A stretch of 58,724 nucleotides of DNA, taken from assembly GCA_903832665.1 (NCBI GenBank), contig CAILCG010000012.1, positions 1 to 58,724 on the forward strand, given 5' to 3'. The notes beneath the pieces are model-generated. The model did no database searches and was not told where the DNA came from. It was given only the letters and a program-made list of their open reading frames with translations. Each line of letters opens with the position of its first letter. The stretch's first letter is position 1. Source of the DNA: an uncultured Methanomicrobiales archaeon (GTDB lineage Archaea; Halobacteriota; Methanomicrobia; Methanomicrobiales; Methanospirillaceae). The translations under genes were made by a program, and so were the position numbers. This document shows, in pieces, positions 44,053 through 53,025 of this stretch.

Positions 44053-46304
44053 AGATCATTGTCCAGCTCCAGCGGAGCGGCAACTACAAGCTGCTCTTTT
44101 ATGATGGCAAGGGTGTGCGGGGCTCGGCCTTTGTCGAGATGATGTCCACTCCCCGGGGTCCCCGGCCCACGAAGTACCGGGTGCGGTGGGGCTCAACGAA
44201 AGATTACACCCACACGCCCTCCAAGGAGCTCATCGCCCAGCTCCGCGAGTCGGACGTGCGGATGGTCAAGAAGGATCATCTCTTCGAGGAATTCTTAGAA
44301 GCGTTCCAGGTCAAGGCCGGGCCGGTCAACCTCTGCCGGATGTGCCTGCTCGATGAGCGCTACACACCCATTAGTGACGACACCGCGATCACGTTTGGCA
44401 AGAACGAGAAGATCTGCCTGGACTGCGGCAGAAAGGAGCTCCGCCGGGAGGTCTCGCATATCGGGCGGCTGGGACGCGAGGGGATCGTGCACCTGGAAAA
44501 GCTCCTCGCGAGTTACCGCAACCTGGACCGGGTGCTCGCAACGCTCTCGCCCGACTCGATCTCCATGGAGTCGGCGATCTTCGACAAGCTCGAAGCCCAT
44601 CCCGTGATGACCACGGCCTCGATCGATGAGCTGCCGCTGCCCCGCCAGTTCGTGGAGGCGAGCGGTGTGAAGCAGCTGATGCCGGCCCAGCACCTGGCAG
44701 TCGAAGCGGGCCTGCTCCGGGGCAAGGACCTGCTGGTCGTGGCCGCAACCGCGAGCGGCAAGACCTTCATCGGCGAGATGGCCGGGATGAAGAACTATAT
44801 GGAAGGCCGGGGACGCACGCTCTTCTTAGTCCCGCTGGTGGCGCTGGCAAACCAGAAGTACGAGCGCTTCACCGAGCGCTACGCGAAGTTTGCGAAGTCC
44901 GGGCTCCTCACGGGAACGAGCCGCCTGAACCTGCCCGAGACCCGCAAGGTTGGGGACCGGGCCCCCCGGGCCCCCATCATCATCGGGACGTACGAAGGGG
45001 TGGACAACATGATCCGGTGCGGCCAGAAGATGCAGAACATCGGGACCGTGATCATCGATGAGGTCCAGATGCTGGAGAATGCCGATCGGGGCCACCGGCT
45101 CGATGGCATGATCGCGAGGCTCAAGTATCTCGCCCCGCAGGCCCAGTTCCTCTATCTTTCAGCAACCATCGGCTCGCCCAAGATTTTAGCCAAGAAACTG
45201 AACTGCCAGCTCGTGCAGTACGCGGACCGCCCGGTGGGGCTGGAACGCTACCTCCTTTTTACCGAGCGCAAAATGAAGATCCCGATGATCAAGCAGATGA
45301 CGACCGAGGAGTACAAGCGGACGTCATCGAAAGGCTTCCGGGGCCAGACGATCATCTTCACGAACGCCCGGGCGCGATGCCACACGATCGCCGATGCGCT
45401 CGGCATCCGGGCTGCCGCGTACCATGCGGGCCTGAGTTCCGTGGAACGCCGGGACGTGGAGACCAAATTCCTGACCGGCAAACACATGGCGGTTGTCACG
45501 ACCGCTGCGCTCGGGGCCGGGGTGGATTTCCCCGCCTCGCAGGTGATCTTCGATGCGCTGGCGATGGGTCGCGACTGGCTTACGGTGCAGGAGTTCAACC
45601 AGATGGGAGGCCGGGCGGGACGGCCCGACTTCCACGACCTCGGCCGCGTGATTATTTTAGCAGAACCCGGCGGCAGTTACTCGCGGGAGAACCCGGGCAC
45701 CGAAGAGGAGATCGCCATCAAGCTGCTGAAGGGCGAGATGGAGGAAGTGGCGCCGGTCCACGAGTTCGAGGCGAGCTCGGAGGAGTACGTGGCCAACGCG
45801 ATCTGCTGCGATGGCGAGGAAGCGGACCTCAACCGGATCAACAACATGATGGTGGGGAGCATGGAGCCGGTCCTGCCGGAGCTCATCACGCACAAGCTGG
45901 TGGAGAAGCACGGCACGAGGCTCGTGATGACGCCGCTCGCCCGTGTGATGGCGGAGCATTTCATTGGCATGGAGCGTCTGCTGGAGATTATCCGGTTGAC
46001 GAAGTGCAACACCGAGCCGCTCGATATCATCGGGGAGCTGGAGTGCGAGGATGTGCACAAGGACAACCGGCCGGAGAAGAAGCGGGGGCCGGGCGGTGGC
46101 GGGAAGTCCGGCGACCGAAAACCCGGGGAGCGGCTGCGGGAGCCGGAGAAGCGGGGCCGGGAATCAGTGAGGGGACAGTATCAGTCCAACTCGTCTGCGG
46201 AGAAGCCGAAGCATGTGCAGTCGGCGGCGACGAAGATGCATGTGGGACATGAACTTGCGTCGCCGAAGCATCAGAAGGTCGGAGGAAGAGGTAGGGGCAT
46301 CTAG
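44049..46304 (+). CDS. Ski2-like DEAD/DEAH helicase with N-terminal zinc-type domain (DUF5814)
   Basis: 751 aa. The N-terminal about 190 residues include CRMCLLDERYTP and CLDCGRKE (a four-Cys site), consistent with the DUF5814 segment of archaeal helicases. The helicase core follows: VVAATASGKTFIGEMAG (Walker A), IDEVQML (motif II), LSATIG (III), FTNARARCHTIAD (IV) and QMGGRAGRPDFHD (VI). The last about 70 residues are Gly/Arg/Lys-rich and likely bind nucleic acid. It probably acts in DNA repair or RNA handling. It ends in TAG at 46302-46304, sharing the CTAG with the opposing GajB stop. Confidence 0.9.
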   Translation: MKIIVQLQRSGNYKLLFYDGKGVRGSAFVEMMSTPRGPRPTKYRVRWGSTKDYTHTPSKELIAQLRESDVRMVKKDHLFEEFLEAFQVKAGPVNLCRMCLLDERYTPISDDTAITFGKNEKICLDCGRKELRREVSHIGRLGREGIVHLEKLLASYRNLDRVLATLSPDSISMESAIFDKLEAHPVMTTASIDELPLPRQFVEASGVKQLMPAQHLAVEAGLLRGKDLLVVAATASGKTFIGEMAGMKNYMEGRGRTLFLVPLVALANQKYERFTERYAKFAKSGLLTGTSRLNLPETRKVGDRAPRAPIIIGTYEGVDNMIRCGQKMQNIGTVIIDEVQMLENADRGHRLDGMIARLKYLAPQAQFLYLSATIGSPKILAKKLNCQLVQYADRPVGLERYLLFTERKMKIPMIKQMTTEEYKRTSSKGFRGQTIIFTNARARCHTIADALGIRAAAYHAGLSSVERRDVETKFLTGKHMAVVTTAALGAGVDFPASQVIFDALAMGRDWLTVQEFNQMGGRAGRPDFHDLGRVIILAEPGGSYSRENPGTEEEIAIKLLKGEMEEVAPVHEFEASSEEYVANAICCDGEEADLNRINNMMVGSMEPVLPELITHKLVEKHGTRLVMTPLARVMAEHFIGMERLLEIIRLTKCNTEPLDIIGELECEDVHKDNRPEKKRGPGGGGKSGDRKPGERLREPEKRGRESVRGQYQSNSSAEKPKHVQSAATKMHVGHELASPKHQKVGGRGRGI

Positions 46305-46687
46305 AACCATTTATTCAAGGATTCCTGCCCGTTACTATTCGAATCCCTCTCTATCCCCAAAGAACCAGAAGGGATGAATCCATATTTTTTAAGTTGCTCA
46401 ATTTTGTTTTCGTCATCGTAATCTTTCTTTGAAATTGCCCATGCGAGTAAGTATTTTGGACGTGAACTTGCGACATAAGCAAAGCGTGCTGATTCGCCTT
46501 TAGCATTTGTTTTATCAAGCCAGTGTTGCCAATACCCGCTACCGGCATCTCTCCGACTGGAAGCTTTTGGGGATGAAACGAGTAAAATAGCATCATAGGT
46601 TCTACCTTTTGCGGAATGTATAGTCGATAATTCAATCGTTCCTTGAGGTTGATGTTTGACAATGTTTATTGTTTTAATGACAGGCAA
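46301..46687 (-). CDS. gajB: GajB-like UvrD helicase, C-terminal part after frameshift
   Basis: 128 aa from the first in-frame ATG, though the open frame extends back to about 46784 with SKKIQTHYEWLVSEKIEDNE. It carries helicase motif V (TIELSTIHSAKGRTYDAILL) and motif VI (ARFAYVASSRPKYLLAWAIS), which the upstream ORF lacks. Both are needed for ATPase activity, so this is the missing 2A domain of the same enzyme, reached by a -1 shift. Its stop TAG overlaps the TAG of the convergent helicase gene. Confidence 0.75.
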   Translation of the reverse strand: MPVIKTINIVKHQPQGTIELSTIHSAKGRTYDAILLVSSPKASSRRDAGSGYWQHWLDKTNAKGESARFAYVASSRPKYLLAWAISKKDYDDENKIEQLKKYGFIPSGSLGIERDSNSNGQESLNKWF

Positions 46688-46746
46688 ATCTTTTTCGCCT
46701 TTAGGTGAATTGCTAATTAACTCGTTATCCTCAATTTTTTCTGAAA

Positions 46747-48309
46747 CTAACCATTCATAGTGAGTTTGAATTTTTTTGGAAATGTATCATTGAATATTTT
46801 TCTCCAAACGTTCCAATTTTGCGTAAGATCCACTAAAGATTCAGCCTGATCAGCTAAAAACAATCTCCACTGATAACTTGGGATACTAGTCGGGCAATAA
46901 TAATTTCTACCGTTTAATTTTTCTTTTAAAAAAATCAAGTCTGAAAGAAATCGTCCTAAGTAATCCATTGATTCCTTTTTGAATTCAAAATTATTCAATG
47001 ACCATAGGTAGAGTGCAGTTGGCATTTGTTTTGTGTATGTAATTTTTTGATTGGTTCGCCCTACCAAGGAATTTTTATTAAATTTATTTCTGATTAAAAT
47101 TGCTGATTTTTCTGTGTCATGTCCATTCTCTAAAAGAAATTCTGTAAATTTTTTAGGAATTTCATGCATTGCATCTTTTTGGTAGGAAAAAATGAGACAA
47201 TGATTCTTTTCCGGAATATTTTCATATCCTACAATTTTTTCGTTATTCTCAACGAGTTTACTGCACATATTTACGATAGACTGAACACTTCTAAAATTTC
47301 TAGTCAATGATATTTTTGTAAAGTTCCCTTCATTAGAAAATTGAACAATTTTTTCGAAATCTGCATTGTTGTATGAAAAGATCGACTGATGGATGTCCCC
47401 AACTAAATGAAAGATGGAACCTTGTTTTTTTAATAAGTTAAAAATATCAATTTTATGAGAAGATAGATCTTGACATTCGTCAATAATTATGATATTGAAC
47501 CGATTTGAAATCAATTTGCATATTTCAGGATGCTCATGGAGGATTTTATAACAAATAATGTCCACATCTTCATGAGTAAGATAGCCCGCTCTCCAAAATT
47601 CACGTTTAATCCGAAATAATTCTTTTTTCATTTCATTATCTAGAGACTTTACATTTCTTATGGGATCGATGTTAAAATCCCCAGAAGAAAAAATTAATTC
47701 CATGCATTCTATGTTTAGGAAATAAAATTTATTTGCATGCACCCTTCCTGTTTGGGCAAATGAATATTTTGTCGAAAAATTTGGATTTTTTAAAAAATTT
47801 GCATCGCTCGATTTATCTATTATTTGAATACTTCGGTCTTCATCTTTACCGTTGTATCCAGTGACGAGATGAGCAAACGGATTAAGAATAAATTTGTGCA
47901 TCCAACCGTCTATGGTACCAATAAAATGCGGGTGAGTAATTCTTGAGGTACCTGCAAATTGAATAACCCGTTCGGTTATGACATCTGTAGCTTTATTTGT
48001 ATATGTCAGAACAGCGATCCCCGTCGTTTTTTTCTGCCATTTTTTAAATTCATAGGCTGATTTTAAACCAACAACTTCAGTTTTCCCACTTCCTGGACAT
48101 GCCTTCAAAAAACTATCTTTGGTTAAATCACGTTCAACATATTTTAACTGTTCAAGTGTTTTTTCAAAAATTCGGCATTTACCATATTTTTTGCAAAAAG
48201 AGTTTGTTTTACATTGACGGGAATAGCACTCTTCAGCGGAATGCCGATGGATATTGTCACATAAGACTAGGGAGATTTTATAATAGAATTCGTCATGATC
48301 TTCAGGCAT
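46747..48309 (-). CDS. gajB: GajB-like UvrD/REP helicase of a Gabija system (main part)
   Basis: 520 aa with Walker A ACPGSGKTEVV at 70-80, Walker B IIIDECQDLS and motif IV LTRNFRSVQSIV. It ends at TMNG after FPKKFKL. The codons CCA AAA AAA TTC at about 46780-46790 hold the heptamer A AAA AAA. A -1 slip there, or one lost A, continues into motifs V and VI for about 160 more residues. The N-terminus carries a Cys cluster (CYSRQCKTNSFCKKYGKC) that could bind zinc or Fe-S, unusual for GajB. Its start overlaps the gajA stop by 8 nt. Gabija degrades invading DNA when nucleotide pools fall. Confidence 0.8.
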   Translation of the reverse strand: MPEDHDEFYYKISLVLCDNIHRHSAEECYSRQCKTNSFCKKYGKCRIFEKTLEQLKYVERDLTKDSFLKACPGSGKTEVVGLKSAYEFKKWQKKTTGIAVLTYTNKATDVITERVIQFAGTSRITHPHFIGTIDGWMHKFILNPFAHLVTGYNGKDEDRSIQIIDKSSDANFLKNPNFSTKYSFAQTGRVHANKFYFLNIECMELIFSSGDFNIDPIRNVKSLDNEMKKELFRIKREFWRAGYLTHEDVDIICYKILHEHPEICKLISNRFNIIIIDECQDLSSHKIDIFNLLKKQGSIFHLVGDIHQSIFSYNNADFEKIVQFSNEGNFTKISLTRNFRSVQSIVNMCSKLVENNEKIVGYENIPEKNHCLIFSYQKDAMHEIPKKFTEFLLENGHDTEKSAILIRNKFNKNSLVGRTNQKITYTKQMPTALYLWSLNNFEFKKESMDYLGRFLSDLIFLKEKLNGRNYYCPTSIPSYQWRLFLADQAESLVDLTQNWNVWRKIFNDTFPKKFKLTMNG

Positions 48310-50167
48310 GTTTCATCTCGCACACCCAATAAATTGCATCTTCGATATACTTGGGAATCTCAAAATTCACGTTCTCATTCGATAGGGACTCAGCAAGTTT
48401 TTGGGCAAATTCCCCTTTATTATCTTCAATTTTATTGAGTAGATCCAACGCTATTTCCGCTCTTTTTTGCGGATCGGCATTACTCCAATCAGTATTTGCA
48501 TGCAACTCGTACTCTTTTCGGATGCGACCATTGGTCTCTAGAACCTCAAGGAAACAATCGATCATTGGTTTCAAATTTCCTCCTTCGATTGCTAAATCGT
48601 ATTCGAATGTTTTTAAATTTGAAAACAGACGACAATTATCAGATTTCTCTATCGTTTTAATCAAATTTAAAGCAGAATTTTTCCCCTTTCCTGAATTCTC
48701 GATTGTCGGTTTTGCGGTTTTCTCTGGGTCTGCATCGGTGATCCCTACACATTTTAATGGTATAGACAATGCTAAGGGAGTTCCTGAATTAATATTACAG
48801 AATAATTGCATGAAATGATTGAAAAAAATTCCATTGAGATTAATTACCGATATTCCTTGTTCTTCAAGATTTTTTGGAACGGCATTTTGGGATTTTAAGT
48901 TGTAATTCTTGATAACTCTCTTCGCGAGTTCTGGCATTACCATTGCTTCGGCGATACCTTCGACTAATATGACTCCTTTGGAAAATAGCAAGGTTGATTT
49001 TGTCACGTCAAGCCAACGCGTAAGGAATGCTTGGCTTGAAACCGAAAGACCGCAATCTCTTAATGGTGTTGAAATTGTCATTCTATTATTTCCCAAAGCG
49101 AGATGGATCACAGACTCGATCGAAACCGCAGAAGCCAGCACTGCGGAATGTGTTGTGACAATTATTTGAATATTGGAATTCTCTGTTTCACTTTGAAGAT
49201 ATTTTAGAAGTTTAATCTGAAGTTGAGGATGCAGATGAGCTTCGGGTTCTTCAATCAACAATATTTTCAAAAATCCTTGGTCTAGATCAATTTCCTTACT
49301 ATTTTTTAATTCCGCAAGTACGGTTGCAAGATAAATCAGATTATTATAACCTAAACTATTTTCTTCGAGGCTCCTGAATGTGATAACTTGTCCATTCGGA
49401 ACAATTTGTGGGAAGAAAAATAATCTTAAATTCTCAACAATTCTGTTAATGTTAGTCTCTGAAAATTGTATTCGAGTATCTTGACCGAAGACCGATCCAA
49501 TCGCAGCCTCAAGACTATTTTTTATCAATTTATTTGCTCTATGTATTGCCTCTTTTTCATCATTCACAATGGCCTCATTAAACGCGTTCACTTTTTCTAC
49601 CATTGCGAGAGTTTTTCCCTCAACCTTCGCTTTCAAAATTTCTTCTTTGTTAAGGTTTAGAATTAAACGTGCTAACCGTGATCCTCGCCCTTCACGTAAC
49701 TTTGCTTCGGCGTCCCTCAATGGTGGTAGATAAATACAATTTATCAGATCTACAAGCTCTTTCTCATAAGGATTGCTTTGAGATACCCCGCCCCACATTT
49801 TTCTATCGTATCGTCCCCGATTATTTTGAGTATTGTCAACTACCAATGAGAGTCGAGCGGTTCTTTTACCATCTCTCCAAGGTAAAAAAGCGGTCGCTTC
49901 CCGTTCGGATAAATTTTCAAAATTGGCTACAATTTTTATTTTATTCGAATATACAGGATCTTTTACGAATGGTGTATGAAAATCTTTTTGAGAGATCCCC
50001 GACCGTCCATATTCGTCTTCTGAAAGAATTAACCGTATCGCATCGATAATTGAACTTTTTCCAACACCATTCTCTCCAACAAGAACATTCAGACCTTGGG
50101 AAAATCTTATCGTAAAATCTTCATTAAAATTTTTATAGCCCGAGATGGAGATTTTTTTCAAAAACAT
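48302..50167 (-). CDS. gajA: GajA-like OLD-family ATPase/TOPRIM nuclease (Gabija)
   Basis: 621 aa. The N-terminal ABC-type ATPase has P-loop GENGVGKSS at 31-39, Walker B LLIEEPEAHLHP at 303-314 and the switch His-Ser at THS 339-341. The C-terminal TOPRIM has ILVEG (Glu403) and GITDADPEKT (Asp 478/480), the metal-binding acidic residues of the nuclease. Paired with an overlapping UvrD helicase, this is the Gabija arrangement. It could also be a stand-alone OLD/retron-type nuclease, but the neighbour argues for Gabija. All key residues are intact. Confidence 0.87.
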   Translation of the reverse strand: MFLKKISISGYKNFNEDFTIRFSQGLNVLVGENGVGKSSIIDAIRLILSEDEYGRSGISQKDFHTPFVKDPVYSNKIKIVANFENLSEREATAFLPWRDGKRTARLSLVVDNTQNNRGRYDRKMWGGVSQSNPYEKELVDLINCIYLPPLRDAEAKLREGRGSRLARLILNLNKEEILKAKVEGKTLAMVEKVNAFNEAIVNDEKEAIHRANKLIKNSLEAAIGSVFGQDTRIQFSETNINRIVENLRLFFFPQIVPNGQVITFRSLEENSLGYNNLIYLATVLAELKNSKEIDLDQGFLKILLIEEPEAHLHPQLQIKLLKYLQSETENSNIQIIVTTHSAVLASAVSIESVIHLALGNNRMTISTPLRDCGLSVSSQAFLTRWLDVTKSTLLFSKGVILVEGIAEAMVMPELAKRVIKNYNLKSQNAVPKNLEEQGISVINLNGIFFNHFMQLFCNINSGTPLALSIPLKCVGITDADPEKTAKPTIENSGKGKNSALNLIKTIEKSDNCRLFSNLKTFEYDLAIEGGNLKPMIDCFLEVLETNGRIRKEYELHANTDWSNADPQKRAEIALDLLNKIEDNKGEFAQKLAESLSNENVNFEIPKYIEDAIYWVCEMKHA

Positions 50168-50293
50168 AAATACTCATTTTATAATACTCAATTTAAGTTA
50201 TGGAATTTGTGTTTTGATTCTGATGGTTGTCCGGCTAACTTGCCTACGGAGAAAATGCAGATTGTTATTTAACAGAAAAATATAATTCATGTT

Positions 50294-50653
50294 ATGGTCT
50301 GGATAAAAAATTGTGAAGATGATGACTGGATTAATCTTGATAATGTATTTTCAATCTCTTTTGAACAAATGGATGCTGCTGGAAAAGACGATTGGATTGA
50401 ATTTATAGTGCGGCCTAGCGGTGCTAGAATATTTCAAATTTGTTTAGATGTTGGAATAAACCCGAATCCAGACTCAGACTCTGATAATATTTCTTGGCAC
50501 AGTCTTTTTTATGATAGGGTTATGCAAGTAACAACCTCGATATTTGAGACAATATCAAAAGCAAAAAAAGAGGATAAAATTTTGATCGATTTACAACAGG
50601 AAATCGTGATAAATTTCAAAATCGCTCGCAAAGAAGATAAAGATAAAATCTAA
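50294..50653 (+). CDS. Hypothetical protein in the defence island, 119 aa
   Basis: Soluble, acidic at the start (CEDDDWINLDNVFSISFEQM) and helical and charged at the end (KAKKEDKILIDLQQEIV). No known motif. It is divergent from gajA and 11 nt upstream of the endonuclease gene, so it may be part of the restriction-modification locus, for example a control or accessory protein. Its AT-rich codon use matches the island. It starts ATG 50294, near a TATA-like AAATATAAT. Confidence 0.6.
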   Translation: MVWIKNCEDDDWINLDNVFSISFEQMDAAGKDDWIEFIVRPSGARIFQICLDVGINPNPDSDSDNISWHSLFYDRVMQVTTSIFETISKAKKEDKILIDLQQEIVINFKIARKEDKDKI

Positions 50654-50664
50654 TCTTAAAATAT

Positions 50665-51457
50665 ATGGTTGGGTCTTATTTTTACCATGAGAGTAACCTT
50701 GATGGAAAATGCCGCGACACTCCTGTAAATTCTTACCGACGGGTATTCCAGGAGTGTATTAATTTTAAGCATAATTTTTATACCCCATATAAAGAAACAC
50801 AACTAGCGATTACAGGGATTACAAGAGCCGATATTGACAAAAAGGCAGATCTTTTAAAAAATTATTACCCTCATATAGATACTCTCGAAAAAACTCATGG
50901 AATAAAATCCCAAGCAAAACTTCGTCCGACTGTGTTAGAGGAATTCTGCGGTTTTCTGTTAAAAGATATTCCCGAAATTCAAAGATTAAATCTTGGTTTT
51001 TTTAATAAGGGAGTGTTTGCTGGAATAGTTTTGGATAGGCATGGAAAGGCCAAAATAAAAACAAAAGATATTGATTTTTGTATTGGCAAGAAATTTGATG
51101 TTAGTATTGGGGATGATCGACACCATATAATTATTCCAGTTATTGCAATAGAATGTAAGACCTACATCGATAAAACGATGTTAAGTGAAGCACAGTTTAC
51201 TGCTCAAAAAATGAAACAAGGCTCTCTCTCCGAATGTCAAGGTCTATTGCATTTCCGAACAGAATCAAATTGATGTTAACGAAATTCCTACGAAAGGAAG
51301 AACACCTTTAGATCAAATTTTTATTATTCGAGGTAAACCGACGAATCCTATTAGCAACGATGCTATTTTTGAGTTTTTCGATGAAGTAAAAATTGCCTTG
51401 GAAAAATTATCTCGTGAATCTATCAGAATAGAGATAGGTGGAATTTTACCCGATTAA
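50665..51457 (+). pseudogene. Type II restriction endonuclease (possibly Bpu10I-like), frameshifted
   Basis: The first frame (50665-51273) gives a PD-(D/E)XK nuclease: DIDFCIGKKFDVSIG supplies the Asp, and PVIAIECKTYIDKTM the Glu-X-Lys. After MKQ near 51218 the frame drifts, and the next frame continues ALSPNVKVYCISEQNQIDVN through to GGILPD and TAA at 51455-51457. The break is in the GGCTCTCTCTCC tract (about 51220-51231), a short CT repeat. Joined length is about 263 aa. The nuclease core is present, but the lost C-terminus probably inactivates it, leaving the methyltransferase alone. The family name is tentative. Confidence 0.65.
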
Positions 51458-52713
51458 TTTGTTCCTGGTAAAATTTCCTTAACCCTCTTTTTTGCTATAT
51501 TACAATATTTTTCAGATACATCAATTCCAATATATTTTCTATTTAATCTCTTTGCTACGGCTGATGTTGTTCCAACACCGTTGAACGGATCTAATATGAC
51601 ATCCCCTTCAAAACTAAAAAGCTTCAAAGCTCTTTCTACGAGATCTTCTGGAAACATCGCTGGGTGATCATACTGGATCATTTTTCTTTCTGGGGCTATC
51701 GACCACTTTGCGACAACCCATTTCTTAAATTCATCATCTTTTATGTCAATTTTGTCCGAAGATCCCTCTTTCTTCAAATCTCCCTTTGCGAATATCTCTA
51801 AAAATTCCCATGTATATTTCAAATATGGACTGCTCGGACTTTTCCAGCTTCCCCATGCACAATATTTGCAATTGTAGTTGTTTTTCTCCCAAAGAATTTC
51901 TCCCTTCCAGATCATCTTCTTCTCCATAAAATGATTTGAGATAATGTGATGGCTTGGGATGTAATCGGAGAATAATGGTTGGATGTTCACGATTATTCTG
52001 CCACCATATTTCAAAACGCGAATACACTCATCGAAAATATCAAACAATTTTTGGAAGTATTTCTCCCAATCAATCTCATCTTTCGATGTGTCATATCCCA
52101 AACCAAAATTGTACGGTGGTGACGTAATAACCAGATCAATGCAATTGTCGGGTAATTCTTTCAGAACCTCTTCGCTATCTCTGCAAATTATATTGTTTTC
52201 AAATTGTTCAGGGAGCATAGTGTTTTTCTTCGAGAAATTATTTCCCTGAGCGTAATAATACAGGCCTCTTTTATTTACTTTGGATTTGCGGTTTTCCACT
52301 TTCCTTTCGTCATTGTATGTTACGTAAAATCTTTTTCCACCTTTAATCCCGTAACTTTTAATCTTCGATATTTTTCCAATAACACTCAAAAAAATCGTAT
52401 TGTCAACTAACTCTGGATTTGTGGTACTCAGAAGACTATTGATATGAATTTTGAAGGCTTCAAAATCTATCGAATGAAGATACAAAATTATTTTGAATTC
52501 TTCGATAATCATTTGAAAGCCATTTTTTGAAAATTTCTTTTGGATTTTATTTAATAATGCAATTTCTGCCCGATTTAATGGAGTGTCAATTTTCACGATC
52601 AATTTTTTGTATTCAGATTGTGGAAATTTTTCAATATCTTCTGGGTTTTCTGTAGTTGGTACTTCCGATATAGGGATGTATTGGTTATGGGGGATTATCA
52701 CTTCTGACATCAT
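51454..52713 (-). CDS. DNA methyltransferase, beta class (N4-C or N6-A)
   Basis: 419 aa. Motif IV is DLVITSPPYNFGLGYD near residue 190, which favours N4-cytosine or N6-adenine methylation. The SAM-binding motif I comes later (ILDPFNGVGTTSAVAKRL), so the order is IV then I, the beta class. An N-terminal region of about 150 aa without motifs may recognise DNA or dimerise. It is convergent with the endonuclease, overlapping by 4 nt, and preceded by the AbrB gene 3 nt upstream. All motifs look intact. Confidence 0.88.
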   Translation of the reverse strand: MMSEVIIPHNQYIPISEVPTTENPEDIEKFPQSEYKKLIVKIDTPLNRAEIALLNKIQKKFSKNGFQMIIEEFKIILYLHSIDFEAFKIHINSLLSTTNPELVDNTIFLSVIGKISKIKSYGIKGGKRFYVTYNDERKVENRKSKVNKRGLYYYAQGNNFSKKNTMLPEQFENNIICRDSEEVLKELPDNCIDLVITSPPYNFGLGYDTSKDEIDWEKYFQKLFDIFDECIRVLKYGGRIIVNIQPLFSDYIPSHHIISNHFMEKKMIWKGEILWEKNNYNCKYCAWGSWKSPSSPYLKYTWEFLEIFAKGDLKKEGSSDKIDIKDDEFKKWVVAKWSIAPERKMIQYDHPAMFPEDLVERALKLFSFEGDVILDPFNGVGTTSAVAKRLNRKYIGIDVSEKYCNIAKKRVKEILPGTN

Positions 52714-52716
52714 CTT

Positions 52717-52914
52717 TTACTCACCCCCCCCCCTATCGTTTCCATTGGAACAAGAAATTTTTATACACGACTTGTGTTTGGGATCGTACACCCACGTAAT
52801 TTTATTGCCTTCTTTTAAATCAAATAAATCCATTATCGGTTTTGGTATTGTAGTTCTTAATGAGTCACAATTTTTATTTACTCGAATTAATGTTGTTTCT
52901 CGTATGAGCGTCAT
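52717..52914 (-). CDS. AbrB/SpoVT-type DNA-binding protein
   Basis: 65 aa with a swapped-hairpin AbrB fold: TTLIRVNKNCDSLRTTIPKP, then IMDLFDLKEGNKITWVY. It lies 3 nt upstream of the methyltransferase ATG and is probably cotranscribed, so it may control the restriction-modification genes as a C-protein does, or be a lone antitoxin. The last codons run through a G10 tract (NDRGGGE, stop), where slippage would change the tail. Confidence 0.75.
   Translation of the reverse strand: MTLIRETTLIRVNKNCDSLRTTIPKPIMDLFDLKEGNKITWVYDPKHKSCIKISCSNGNDRGGGE
52724..52733 (-). repeat. G10 homopolymer tract in the AbrB 3' end
   Basis: Ten consecutive C on the plus strand, G on the coding strand, just before the AbrB stop. 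Such tracts slip in replication. It sits between AbrB and the methyltransferase. Confidence 0.85.
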
Positions 52915-53025
52915 AGTTGAGCATTAGCCCTATTAATAGATAAAATTGTAGGTCTAAAATTTTGCAAAAAATGAAGTCAATAGTTAGACTTCTAATAGAA
53001 CAAAAAAAGAAATATGCAAAACGCT

